Assembly: GCA_035638075.1 (NCBI GenBank)
Contig: DASRAU010000034.1
Location: 273,067-337,066 of the forward strand
Source of the DNA: DASRAU01 sp035638075
GTDB lineage: Bacteria; Acidobacteriota; Polarisedimenticolia; Gp22-AA2
Length of the DNA stretch: 64,000 nucleotides
Reading direction: 5' to 3'
Every line of letters starts with the position of its first letter. The first letter of the stretch is position 1. Both the position numbers and the translations under genes were made by a program. Under the pieces are notes generated by a model. That model saw only the letters and a program-made list of their open reading frames with translations. It was not told the DNA's origin and ran no database searches. Shown in pieces: positions 35,408 through 43,351 of this stretch.

Positions 35408-36457
35408 TCAGTCTCGCGGCAGGCGCCGCGCTCCGCGGAACAGCTTCTTCCAGTACGGGTCGGCGAGGCGGTCGATGCGCACCTCGGGCCGCCTGCGGGT
35501 CGTCGCGTTGACGAAAGCGCGGCGGCCGATGGCGATGCCGACGTGCGTGATGGTGCCGCGGCGCGGACCGAAGAACACCAGGTCGCCGGGGCGGATGCGT
35601 CCCGGCGGCACCGGGGAGAGCCGCCGGTCGGCCCATTGCAGGTCGGCGTCGCGCGGCAGGATGACGCCCACCGCCCGGTGCGCCAGCTGCACCAGACCCG
35701 AGCAGTCGAGACCGAACGTCGTGATGCCGCCCCACAGATAAGGAAGCCCGACGAAGCGCAGCGCCGTCGCCACGACCTCGGCGGCCCTGCCGGTCGTGCG
35801 CGAGATGGCGTGCCTCCCGGCGATCCCGACGGGAGCATGCAGGTCCGCCGTCTGCGCCCACCCGGTGCGGCCGTCGGGGAGGTGGATGCGCTGCCAATCC
35901 GCCGTGCCGACGGCGCCGCCGCGGGCCTCGTGGGCGGCGCCGGCGACGCGCCCGGCGCGGCGCGCGCGTGTCCCGGCGCTGCGCAGAGCGGGAGCGGCCG
36001 TGCCGGAGATCTCCACCCGCGCCAGCATCGGCAGGACGGCGATCGGAGCGCGCGTCGTCACGTCCTGGCCGGCGTAGACGTTGGCGAGAAGGCTGCGGAC
36101 TTCCACGACCGGCATGTGGCGCCGGTCGTGGCGCAGCGCCGGCGAGCGCATCCAGCCGCGGTAGCGGTCGGGCGTCTCGACGAGCGCCCAGCCGCTGCGC
36201 CGGCGGATCACCAGGACCGAGGTGCCGAGAATCGCCTGGCTCACGACCGGGGACGTCGGCCGCGGCGCCGCGTGCATGTTGACGACCGGCGGCAGGACGA
36301 CGAAGCGGCGGCGCGAGCGACGCTGCGGCGGAAGCGAAGGGACCGCCCCGGCGTCGCCGGCCGAGCGCCTCAGGACGGCGCGCCGGACCGGCGCGAGGAC
36401 GCGGCGCTCCGGGTGGGCGCCGAGCCGGGCGGATCGCCGGCGTCGATCGCGAATCAA
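35408..36457 (-). CDS. NlpC/P60 family peptidoglycan hydrolase with SH3-like domains
   Basis: NlpC/P60 enzymes cut peptide bonds in peptidoglycan stems. In this 349-residue protein the catalytic domain is C-terminal: PYLWGGITTFGLDCSGLVQLAHR (nucleophile Cys), RPGDLVFFGPRRGTITHVGIAIG (His). In front are two bacterial SH3-like segments (VLVIRRRSGWALVETPDRYRGWM and WQRIHLPDGRTGWAQTADL). The Arg-rich N-terminus shows no clear signal peptide, so the start may lie further in. It begins 10 bases after the galU stop, so the two are probably cotranscribed. Confidence 0.85.
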   Translation of the reverse strand: MIRDRRRRSARLGAHPERRVLAPVRRAVLRRSAGDAGAVPSLPPQRRSRRRFVVLPPVVNMHAAPRPTSPVVSQAILGTSVLVIRRRSGWALVETPDRYRGWMRSPALRHDRRHMPVVEVRSLLANVYAGQDVTTRAPIAVLPMLARVEISGTAAPALRSAGTRARRAGRVAGAAHEARGGAVGTADWQRIHLPDGRTGWAQTADLHAPVGIAGRHAISRTTGRAAEVVATALRFVGLPYLWGGITTFGLDCSGLVQLAHRAVGVILPRDADLQWADRRLSPVPPGRIRPGDLVFFGPRRGTITHVGIAIGRRAFVNATTRRRPEVRIDRLADPYWKKLFRGARRLPRD

Positions 36458-36467
36458 GGGCGGAGGT

Positions 36468-37565
36468 TCACCCGGCGCGGCGGCGGCGGGCGGGAGCGGT
36501 GCGGCGCCCGGCGGCCTTTGCGGGGCGCGCCGCGCGGGACGGCCGCGACGCGGCCGCCGACGGAGCAGGCCGCGGCATGGCGAGCGTCTTCGGATCGGGG
36601 CGCACGGCCGCGCCGTCGAGCGACAGCGACTCGAGGTAGGCGCGGAACGGACCGCCGAGGTCCGGCCGGCGCAGCGCGAACTCCACCGTCGCCTTCAGGA
36701 AGCCGAGCTTGTCGCCGGTGTCATAGCGGATGCCCTCGAACGCGTAAGCGGTCATCGGCTGCACCTTCAGGAGCGAGCGCAGTCCGTCCGTGAGTTGGAT
36801 CTCCCCGCCCCGGCCGGCGGCGGTCTCCTCGAGGTGAGGGAAGATCTCCGGCGTCAGGATGTAGCGGCCGATGATGGCGAGATCGGACGGCGCCTCCTCG
36901 GGCGGCGGCTTCTCCACCAAGTCGGTGATGCGGTACGTGTGGCCGCGGCCGGTCGCGCCGCTGGTGGCATCGGATTCGTCCACGGCGACCATGCCGTAGT
37001 CGCGCGAGCGCTCACGCGCCACGCGCTCGACGGCGATGACCGACGACCCGGTGCGTGCGTAGACCTCGATCATCTGCTTCATGACCGGCACCGCGGCGTG
37101 GATGACGTCGTCGCCGAGGAAGACCGCGAACGGCTCGTGCCCGACGAGGTCGCGCGCCACGAGAATCGCGTGGCCGAGGCCGAGCGGCTCCTTCTGCCGT
37201 ATATAGGACACGTTGATCAGGTCGGAGATGGTCCGCACCTCGCGCAGCGTCTCGTGCTTGCCGCGCCGCTCGAGGAGCGACTCCAGCTCGAAGGCGATGT
37301 CGAAGTGGTCCTCGATGGCGCTCTTGCCGCGGCCGGTGACGATGATGATCGCCTCGATCCCCGACGCGACCGCTTCCTCGATGACGTACTGGATGACCGG
37401 CTTGTCCACCAGGGGCAGCATTTCCTTGGGGAGCGCCTTGGTGGCCGGCAGGAAGCGCGTGCCGAGGCCGGCGGCCGGGAAGACCGCCTTGCGGACGCGC
37501 TGCGGGCGCGCCGGAGACCCGGAGGCCGGACCGTCGTGGCTTCTGTACACCGAGCGGGGACTCAT
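36468..37565 (-). CDS. galU: UTP-glucose-1-phosphate uridylyltransferase
   Basis: GalU makes UDP-glucose from UTP and glucose 1-phosphate, feeding cell-envelope sugars. The core is standard: VRKAVFPAAGLGTRFLPATK then ALPKEMLPLVDKPVIQYV, GIEAIIIVTGRGKSAIEDHFD, RQKEPLGLGHAI, FAVFLGDDVI, and YDTGDKLGFLKATVEFAL. At 365 residues it is longer than the usual 290-300, because of about 25 extra residues in front and a C-terminal Arg/Ala/Pro-rich basic tail of about 40. A TATAAT sits 9 bases before the ATG with no ribosome site. Confidence 0.95.
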   Translation of the reverse strand: MSPRSVYRSHDGPASGSPARPQRVRKAVFPAAGLGTRFLPATKALPKEMLPLVDKPVIQYVIEEAVASGIEAIIIVTGRGKSAIEDHFDIAFELESLLERRGKHETLREVRTISDLINVSYIRQKEPLGLGHAILVARDLVGHEPFAVFLGDDVIHAAVPVMKQMIEVYARTGSSVIAVERVARERSRDYGMVAVDESDATSGATGRGHTYRITDLVEKPPPEEAPSDLAIIGRYILTPEIFPHLEETAAGRGGEIQLTDGLRSLLKVQPMTAYAFEGIRYDTGDKLGFLKATVEFALRRPDLGGPFRAYLESLSLDGAAVRPDPKTLAMPRPAPSAAASRPSRAARPAKAAGRRTAPARRRRAG

Positions 37566-37574
37566 GACGCGCGG

Positions 37575-37580
37575 ATTATA
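37575..37580 (-). promoter_or_regulatory. -10 element of galU, probable leaderless start
   Basis: Minus-strand TATAAT ends 9 bases before the ATG at 37565; no Shine-Dalgarno lies between. The geometry is close to that at murA. Confidence 0.5.
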
Positions 37581-37595
37581 GGCCAGCCCAATCGC

Positions 37596-38267
37596 TCAGG
37601 TGGTCTTGAACAGGGCGAGAAGCGACGAGAACAGGCCCGGCTGCTTCGGCTCTTCACGCTGGGGCGGTGTCTTGCCGCGCCTGCCGCCGGCCGCGCGCCG
37701 CCGCCGCGAGACCGATCCGGCCAGGGGGGAGAGCGGCTCGCGGCGCCCGCTTCCTTCCGACGGCTCGATCTGCGAGCGCAGGTCGCGCAGGCGGGCGTAG
37801 AAGCCGGCGGTGTGGAACGAGCGCCAGAGACCGAGCGCCTCGGCATCGTGGTGGTGGCAGAACTCGTGGAGGAGCGTGTGCAGGAACGCTCCAGCCTTGA
37901 CGACGTCGCCGCGCGCGGGCGTGCGATGCGGGACCCGGATGCGGCCGAGCGGCTTGCCGCCGCGCGCCACCTTGGGGTCGGCGGGCGATGGCTGGCGCCG
38001 CCGGTAGTCCCCCTGCAGCGAATAGACGATGCGGGTGCCCTTGCGGCGATGCGGCTGGCGGTCGTCCGGGACGACCAGCTCGGGCGTCGGGATGCCGGCC
38101 TGGGCCGAAAGCAGATCGAGAAGCCGCTGCCCGGCCAGGGCTCGCCCGTCGGCATCGTCGGCCTCGAGGACGAGCAAGGCCGCGCGCGCCGCGGCCTCGG
38201 GGTCGGGCAGCGGCAACGACGTGACCTTCAGGCTCCGCCGGTAGTCCGCCCGGGCCGTACGCGCCAT
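37596..38267 (-). CDS. HExxH putative metalloprotein, unknown function
   Basis: A 223-residue protein. The centre reads AFLHTLLHEFCHHHDAEAL, a zinc-type HExxH within a helix, followed by WRSFHTAGFYARL, where a third His may bind metal. This recalls SprT-like or other minimal metallopeptidases, but I cannot name the family. The C-terminus is basic and Pro-rich and ends in a short hydrophobic stretch (LFSSLLALF). ATG at 38267 is chosen because upstream codons run into serS on the other strand. It is divergent from serS with a 28-base gap. Confidence 0.65.
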   Translation of the reverse strand: MARTARADYRRSLKVTSLPLPDPEAAARAALLVLEADDADGRALAGQRLLDLLSAQAGIPTPELVVPDDRQPHRRKGTRIVYSLQGDYRRRQPSPADPKVARGGKPLGRIRVPHRTPARGDVVKAGAFLHTLLHEFCHHHDAEALGLWRSFHTAGFYARLRDLRSQIEPSEGSGRREPLSPLAGSVSRRRRAAGGRRGKTPPQREEPKQPGLFSSLLALFKTT

Positions 38268-38273
38268 CGCCGC

Positions 38274-38288
38274 ATCATAGATTAGACT
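38274..38288. promoter_or_regulatory. overlapping divergent -10 elements between the HExxH gene and serS
   Basis: In a 28-base gap, TATGAT (minus, 38274-38279) lies 6 bases before ATG 38267. On plus, TAGATT (38278-38283) and TAGACT (38283-38288) lie 12 and 7 bases before ATG 38296. Neither gene has a ribosome site in the space left. Confidence 0.45.
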
Positions 38289-38295
38289 GCGCGTC

Positions 38296-39576
38296 ATGCT
38301 CGACAGGACGTGGGTGCGGGACCACCTCGACGAGGTGGAGGCGGCGATGAAGAACCGCGGCGCCGCCGTGGATATCGAGGCCATCCGCCGGCTCGACCAG
38401 CAGCGCCGCAAGGCACTCCACGAGGTCGAGACCCTGAAGGCCCGTCGCAACGCCGTCTCCGGCGACATCGCCCGGCTCAAGAAGGAAGGCAAGGACGCGA
38501 CGGCCCTCATCGAGGAGATGCGCGGCGCCGGCGACCGCATCAAGGAGCTGGACGCGCGCGCCGGCGAAGCCGACGAGAAGCTCGAGGCGCTGCTGCTGGA
38601 CGTTCCGAACCTGCCGCACGCGTCGGTGCCGGTGGGGAAGACGGCCGACGACAACGTCGAAGTGCGCCGCTGGGGCACCCCGCCGAAGTTCTCCTTCGCG
38701 CCGAAGGCGCACTGGGACCTGGGCGAGGCGCTCGGCATCCTCGATTTCGAGCGCGCGGCGAAGATGACCGGCGCCCGCTTCACCGTCTACCTGGGAGCCG
38801 GCGCGCGCCTGGAGCGGGCGCTCATCAACTTCATGCTCGATCTGCAGACGAAGGAGCACGGCTACACCGAGGTGATGCCGCCGCTCATGGTCAACACCGA
38901 GTCCATGACCGGCACCGGCAACCTGCCGAAGTTCAAGGACGATCTCTTCAAGCTCGAAGGCTTCCCGTACTGGCTGATCCCGACCGCCGAGGTGCCGCTG
39001 ACGAACCTGCACCGGCAGGAGACGATCGAGGGAGATCGGCTTCCCCTCTCGTACACGGCATACACGCCCTGCTTCCGCAGCGAAGCCGGTTCGTACGGCA
39101 AGGACATGAAGGGGCTCATCCGCCAGCACCAGTTCAACAAGGTCGAGCTGGTGAAGTTCACCCGGCCCGAGGACTCGATGCAGGCGCTCGAAACGTTGAC
39201 CAGCAATGCCGAGACGGTGCTGAAGCGTCTCGGTTTGTCGTACCGCGTCATCGCGCTCTGCACCGGCGACATGGGCTTCGCCTCGATGAAGACCTACGAC
39301 ATCGAGGTGTGGCTGCCGTCGTTCGACGCCTACCGGGAGATCTCATCCTGCTCGAACTGCGGCGACTTCCAGGCGCGCCGCGCCGGCATCCGCTTCCGCC
39401 GCGGCCCTTCCGGGAAGACCGAGCTGGCGCACACGCTCAACGGCTCCGGCCTGGCGGTCGGCCGCACGCTCGTGGCGATTCTCGAGAACGGCCAGCGCGA
39501 GGACGGATCGATCGCCATCCCCGAAGCCCTGCAGCCGTACTTCGGCGCCGCGGAAATCACCGCGCCCGCCCGATAG
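38296..39576 (+). CDS. serS: seryl-tRNA synthetase
   Basis: SerRS charges tRNA-Ser with serine. Residues 1-105 form the tRNA-binding coiled coil (rich in Lys/Glu, LKARRNAVSGDIARLKKEG). The class II core follows: MPPLMVNTESMTGTGNLPKF, WLIPTAEVPLTNLH, motif 2 CFRSEAGSYGKDMKGLIRQH, FNKVELVKFTRPEDS, SSCSNCGDFQARRAGIRFR, and motif 3 TLNGSGLAVGRTLVAILEN. The length of 426 is normal. It seems leaderless: a -10-like element stands within 12 bases of the ATG. A tRNA-Ser gene lies 3 kb away. No T-box fits in the 28-base gap. Confidence 0.98.
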   Translation: MLDRTWVRDHLDEVEAAMKNRGAAVDIEAIRRLDQQRRKALHEVETLKARRNAVSGDIARLKKEGKDATALIEEMRGAGDRIKELDARAGEADEKLEALLLDVPNLPHASVPVGKTADDNVEVRRWGTPPKFSFAPKAHWDLGEALGILDFERAAKMTGARFTVYLGAGARLERALINFMLDLQTKEHGYTEVMPPLMVNTESMTGTGNLPKFKDDLFKLEGFPYWLIPTAEVPLTNLHRQETIEGDRLPLSYTAYTPCFRSEAGSYGKDMKGLIRQHQFNKVELVKFTRPEDSMQALETLTSNAETVLKRLGLSYRVIALCTGDMGFASMKTYDIEVWLPSFDAYREISSCSNCGDFQARRAGIRFRRGPSGKTELAHTLNGSGLAVGRTLVAILENGQREDGSIAIPEALQPYFGAAEITAPAR

Positions 39577-39586
39577 GGGACTCGAA

Positions 39587-40594
39587 ATGCTGCGGCCGCG
39601 GATGATCGCGTTTGCGGCGGTCGCCCTGTTCCTGATGTCTCCCTGTGCCTCCAGCACGGCTTCCACCCGCGGAGACCGCGCGGCGGCGCGGGGCGCCGTG
39701 GACTACCCCTATCTGGGGATCACGGTGTTCTCAGCCGCGGGCAAGCGGATCCATCGGTGGGAGCCCGAGTTCGTTCACGAGGGGGCTTCGATCCGGCAGG
39801 TCGGCTACTCGTCTCCGCATTTGCATCCCGGAGGGGGGCGCCTGGTCAGCGTCAAGTGCGACGTTCGCTTCTCGGAACAGAAACCGCGGACGAATCCGGA
39901 CTCGGTCGCATGCCGGCTGACCGAGCTGTTCGTCGACGGGAAGGATGAGCGGGCCTTGCTGGACCTCTCCGGCGCTCACGGCTTCTCATCGCCTGCCTAT
40001 TCTCCGGATGGAAAAACCATCGTCATCGTCCAGGACGACGGCGTCGTGCTCTATTCCGTGCAGGACAAGAAGGTGGTCAGGACGATCGCGGGCGTCGTAA
40101 TGCCGCCGTTTGCGCGGCTCTCCCCGTCAGAGGCGCGCTATTTCTCCCTGCTGACGCCGGACACGCACGTCCAGTGGGCCGCCGATGGAGCTTCCGTCTT
40201 CGTCTCCGGCTCCAGGCCGCGGCCCGTCGAGGAACTCGAGGAAGCCCTGCCCGAAGGGTCCGAGGTCAATGGCGTGGCGAGAGTCGAGCTCGAGACCGCC
40301 CGGGTCACCTGGTTGAACTTCTATGATGAACGCGCCGGGAACCACTTCGAGATTCAGTCGGGGCGGTGGACCGAGGTCCACGGGACACTTCCGTCCCGGG
40401 AGTCCATCGCGGCTTTCTTCGGCTCCGAGCCATTTCCCTGGCCCCGGGGTCAGCTCACGACCGACGGCAAGTTCTATCTCTATGTCGATCCTGGCAGCGG
40501 CTTGTTCTGGCGGGATCGATTGATGCGCTACGACATCGCCGAAGACGATCTCAGGTGCGTCAAGACCCTGAAGCGCGGGCTCCTCAAAGAGTGA
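39587..40594 (+). CDS. secreted beta-propeller-like (PD40/WD40-type) protein, unknown function
   Basis: A 335-residue protein with a signal peptide (MIAFAAVALFLMSPCASS, where the Cys could make it a lipoprotein). It has repeated propeller-like stretches: SYSSPHLHPGGGRLVSVKC-like, FSSPAYSPDGKTIVIVQDDGVVLYS, DTHVQWAADGASVFVSGSR, and GQLTTDGKFYLYVDPGSGLFW, resembling TolB/PD40 strands. No catalytic residues stand out. It starts 10 bases after serS, so read-through from the serS promoter is likely, and it ends 3 bases from the convergent antiporter gene. Confidence 0.6.
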   Translation: MLRPRMIAFAAVALFLMSPCASSTASTRGDRAAARGAVDYPYLGITVFSAAGKRIHRWEPEFVHEGASIRQVGYSSPHLHPGGGRLVSVKCDVRFSEQKPRTNPDSVACRLTELFVDGKDERALLDLSGAHGFSSPAYSPDGKTIVIVQDDGVVLYSVQDKKVVRTIAGVVMPPFARLSPSEARYFSLLTPDTHVQWAADGASVFVSGSRPRPVEELEEALPEGSEVNGVARVELETARVTWLNFYDERAGNHFEIQSGRWTEVHGTLPSRESIAAFFGSEPFPWPRGQLTTDGKFYLYVDPGSGLFWRDRLMRYDIAEDDLRCVKTLKRGLLKE

Positions 40595-40597
40595 CGC

Positions 40598-42649
40598 CTA
40601 TCCCTCGGTGGTCGCAGGGCGCGCCACGACGCCGCGCTCGACGATCTCCTCGACGTGCGCGACCTGCTCGGCGGCGCCCGAGACCAGGATGGTGTCGCCG
40701 GCCTGCAGGGTGAACTCGGCGTCGGGCGCGTGGATGATGGTGTCCTCGCGCGCCACGGCCAGCACCAGCGCGCCGGTCGCCTCGCGGATGCCGGCGTCGC
40801 GCAGGTGCTTGCCTGCGAGCGGGGAGTCCTTCGGGATCTCCAGGAACTCGACGCGCAAAGTGTCCAGGGCGCGGCGCACGTCGGCCAGGGGCAGAGCCTC
40901 GAGGTCGCGGCGGCGGAAGACCTCGTAGCGGCCTTTGCGCACGTGTCCGACCTCCCGCTCGATCCGCTGCTTGGGGACGTTCAGGTGGCGCAGCACGCGC
41001 GCGATGAACTCGATCCCGACCTCGAAGGTCTCGTGGATGACCTCGTCGGCGCCTTCCTGGTAGAGCGGACCGTCCTCGACGGCGCGGCGGCCGCGGGCGA
41101 CGATGAAGAGGTCCGGGTTCATGCGGTGCGCGGCGCGGATGGCGTAACGGGCCATCATCGGATCGGGAAGGGTGACGAGGGCGATGCGCGCCTCCTTGAT
41201 GCCGCAGCGCTCGAGCAGCTCCTCGCTGCCGGCGTCGCCGTACAGCACCGGGTGGCCGCGCCGGCGTGCCTCGCGCACCAGGCTCGGGTCGATCTCCAGC
41301 CCGACGAACGGCACCTGGTGGCTGCGCAGCACGTCGCCGAGGATCCGTCCGACGCTGCCGTAGCCGAGGATGACCACGTGGCTCCGCAGGCCCGGCAGGC
41401 TGCCCGTGGAGACCTGCACGTCGAGCACGCCGCTCTCGTAGCGGCGGGCGAGGCGCTCCCACTTCGGCAGGATGCCCCCGGTCGCGTTGGCGACGCGGGT
41501 GGCGAGACGCGGTGACCAGCGGGTCATGATCGGGGCCAGGAGCATCGAGATGACCGAAGCCGCGATGGCGACCTTGTAGATCTCCTCGGACATCAGCCCG
41601 GATCGCGCCCCCATGATGGCGAGCAGGAACGAGAACTCGCCCACCTGCGCGAGGTTCAATCCCACTTGAATCGCCACGCTCGCGGGGAAGCCGAAGAGGG
41701 CGATGGCGGCGGCGGTGATCACCGTCTTGCCGATGACGATGACGCCGATGACCGTGAGCACCTCGCGCCAGGCGTGCAGGGCGTAGGCGGGGTCGAGCAG
41801 CATCCCCATGGCGACGAAGAAGACGCCGGCGAAGATGTCGCGGAACGGCACGATGTTGGCGCGCATCTGGTGCGCGTACTCGGTGCCCCCGAGGACGAGC
41901 CCGGCGAGGAACGCCCCGAGCGCGTACGACACGCCGAGCAGATGGCTGATCCAGGCGAGCCCGAGGCACAGCGTCAGCGTCGCGAGCAGCACCGTCTCCT
42001 GGCTGCGCGAGTTCGCCATCATGTGCAGGAAGCGCGGCATGACGCGGCGGCTGAGGATGAGCGTGACCGCGAGCAGGAAGCCGGCGCGGCCGAGCGCGGC
42101 GACGAGGTTCAGCAGCATCGTGCCGGCGGTCCCGCCCGACACCGGCAGCAGGATCATCATCGGCACGAGGCTCAGGTCCTGGAAAATCAGGATGCCGAGG
42201 GAGAGCCGGCCGGCGAGGGAGTCGAGCAGGCCGAGGTCCATCAGGCTCTTCAGGACGACGGCGGTGCTGCTCAGGGCGACGATGCAGCCGATGGTCGCGC
42301 CGGTGCGCGCCGGCCAGCCCAGGAAGGTGCCGGCGAGCATGGCGGCGACGATGGTCAGGCCGATCTGCAGCGCCCCGCCGCCGATGGCGACGCGCCGGAT
42401 GCGCAGGAAGTACTGCGTGTCGAACTCCAGCCCGATGGTGAACATCAGGAGGAGGACGCCGATCTCGGCGAGCGAGGAGATGGTCTCGCTCTCGGTCAGG
42501 TGCCCCATGACGTGCGGGCCGACGAGCACGCCCGAGACGAGATAGCCGACGACCGCCGGCAGCCGCAGGCGCGTCGTGATCAGCAGGACGGCGCAGGCCA
42601 CCGTGAGCAGCACGACCAGCAGCCCGATGAGGTCGAAGGTCTCTTTCAT
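40598..42649 (-). CDS. CPA2 family monovalent cation:proton antiporter with RCK domains
   Basis: KefB/YbaL-type antiporters move K+ or Na+ against protons in the inner membrane. Of 683 residues, about 1-390 hold roughly twelve transmembrane segments (LPAVVGYLVSGVLVGPHVMG; IGVLLLMFTIGLEFD, the ion-site region; LSLGILIFQDLSLVPMMI). Then comes a TrkA-N nucleotide-binding domain (HVVILGYGSVGRILGDVLRS) with VLYGDAGSEELLERCGI and GRRAVEDGPLYQEGADEVI, and a TrkA-C domain with LRVEFLEIPKDSPLAGKHL at the end. NAD(H) or nucleotide gating is expected. TATAGA stands 11 bases before the ATG, overlapping the tRNA promoter. Confidence 0.93.
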   Translation of the reverse strand: MKETFDLIGLLVVLLTVACAVLLITTRLRLPAVVGYLVSGVLVGPHVMGHLTESETISSLAEIGVLLLMFTIGLEFDTQYFLRIRRVAIGGGALQIGLTIVAAMLAGTFLGWPARTGATIGCIVALSSTAVVLKSLMDLGLLDSLAGRLSLGILIFQDLSLVPMMILLPVSGGTAGTMLLNLVAALGRAGFLLAVTLILSRRVMPRFLHMMANSRSQETVLLATLTLCLGLAWISHLLGVSYALGAFLAGLVLGGTEYAHQMRANIVPFRDIFAGVFFVAMGMLLDPAYALHAWREVLTVIGVIVIGKTVITAAAIALFGFPASVAIQVGLNLAQVGEFSFLLAIMGARSGLMSEEIYKVAIAASVISMLLAPIMTRWSPRLATRVANATGGILPKWERLARRYESGVLDVQVSTGSLPGLRSHVVILGYGSVGRILGDVLRSHQVPFVGLEIDPSLVREARRRGHPVLYGDAGSEELLERCGIKEARIALVTLPDPMMARYAIRAAHRMNPDLFIVARGRRAVEDGPLYQEGADEVIHETFEVGIEFIARVLRHLNVPKQRIEREVGHVRKGRYEVFRRRDLEALPLADVRRALDTLRVEFLEIPKDSPLAGKHLRDAGIREATGALVLAVAREDTIIHAPDAEFTLQAGDTILVSGAAEQVAHVEEIVERGVVARPATTEG

Positions 42650-42660
42650 GGGACCGGGCT

Positions 42661-42668
42661 TCTATAAT
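42661..42668. promoter_or_regulatory. overlapping divergent -10 elements of tRNA-Ser and the CPA2 gene
   Basis: TCTATAAT gives a perfect TATAAT on plus (42663-42668), seven bases before the tRNA 5' end, and TATAGA on minus (42661-42666), eleven bases before the antiporter ATG. The tRNA therefore starts almost exactly where transcription should begin. A -35 is not obvious on either strand. Confidence 0.6.
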
Positions 42669-42675
42669 GACCAGC

Positions 42676-42764
42676 GGAGGGATGGCCGAGCGGTTTAAGG
42701 CGGCGGTCTTGAAAACCGCTGACCCCTCGTGGGTCCGTGGGTTCGAATCCCACTCCCTCCGCCA
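42676..42764 (+). tRNA. tRNA-Ser(TGA)
   Basis: The acceptor stem GGAGGGA (42676-42682) pairs with TCCCTCC (42754-42760), followed by G and an encoded CCA (42762-42764). The anticodon stem GCGGT/ACCGC holds the loop CTTGAAA, anticodon TGA (42710-42712), reading UCA-type serine codons. A long variable arm (CCCCTCGTGGGT region) and the T-loop GTTCGAATCC are present, as required for a class II tRNA. Confidence 0.97.
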
Positions 42765-42776
42765 CTTCTCCTGCCG

Positions 42777-43223
42777 TCAGCCCGCCTTGGCGAGCGGCGC
42801 GTCCTTCGGCGGGAACTCCTTCTTCGCCACCGCGGCGTGGACGATGAAGATGCGGGAGTTGTTGCTCGCCGGATCGGCCGGCAGGACGAAGAAGCCGACG
42901 CGTCCGGCGAGCGAACCGGTCGAGAAGCCGGCGATCTCCTCCTTGTCCTTGAAGGTCACCTTGATGCGCCGGCCCGGCTCGTTCCCCGGGCGGAAGCTCT
43001 TGTCCTCGACGTGATAGCGGTTCCCCTGGTAGGTCTTCACGAAGAAGACCGCCTTCAGGGCCGCGACGCGGATGGTCGCCGCCGGCTTCGACTCGTCGCC
43101 GTCCACGTACACGTGGAAGACGTCCTTGTCGGGGGCGAAGTCGTGCGTCGTCCCCTTGATCGTCTTGCCGTCGGTCAAGCGGGCGACGATGGCACGGGCG
43201 TTGGCGGGGTTCAGTCCGGGCAT
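42777..43223 (-). CDS. small beta-rich protein, unknown function (PilZ-like architecture possible)
   Basis: A 148-residue cytoplasmic protein. The first part, VARLTDGKTIKGTTHDFAPDKDVFHVY, and the second, RRIKVTFKDKEEIAGFSTG, are alternating strands with a loop that reads RPGNEPGRRIKV; the end is SNNSRIFIVHAAV. The pattern recalls PilZ-like barrels, but the RxxxR and D/NxSxxG motifs are not convincing. It is convergent with the tRNA gene (12 bases away) and stands alone on its strand. No function is claimed. Confidence 0.6.
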   Translation of the reverse strand: MPGLNPANARAIVARLTDGKTIKGTTHDFAPDKDVFHVYVDGDESKPAATIRVAALKAVFFVKTYQGNRYHVEDKSFRPGNEPGRRIKVTFKDKEEIAGFSTGSLAGRVGFFVLPADPASNNSRIFIVHAAVAKKEFPPKDAPLAKAG

Positions 43224-43351
43224 GGGGTCGGCCTCCCCCGGGCGCGCCGCCCTGCGGTCGGCGCAGACGGACCCGGGCCCGGATCAAGATGGTGCCCCGG
43301 CGCGGCGGCGTCAAACGGGTGTTACGCTTTCGCGATCGAGGGGGGGGAGCG

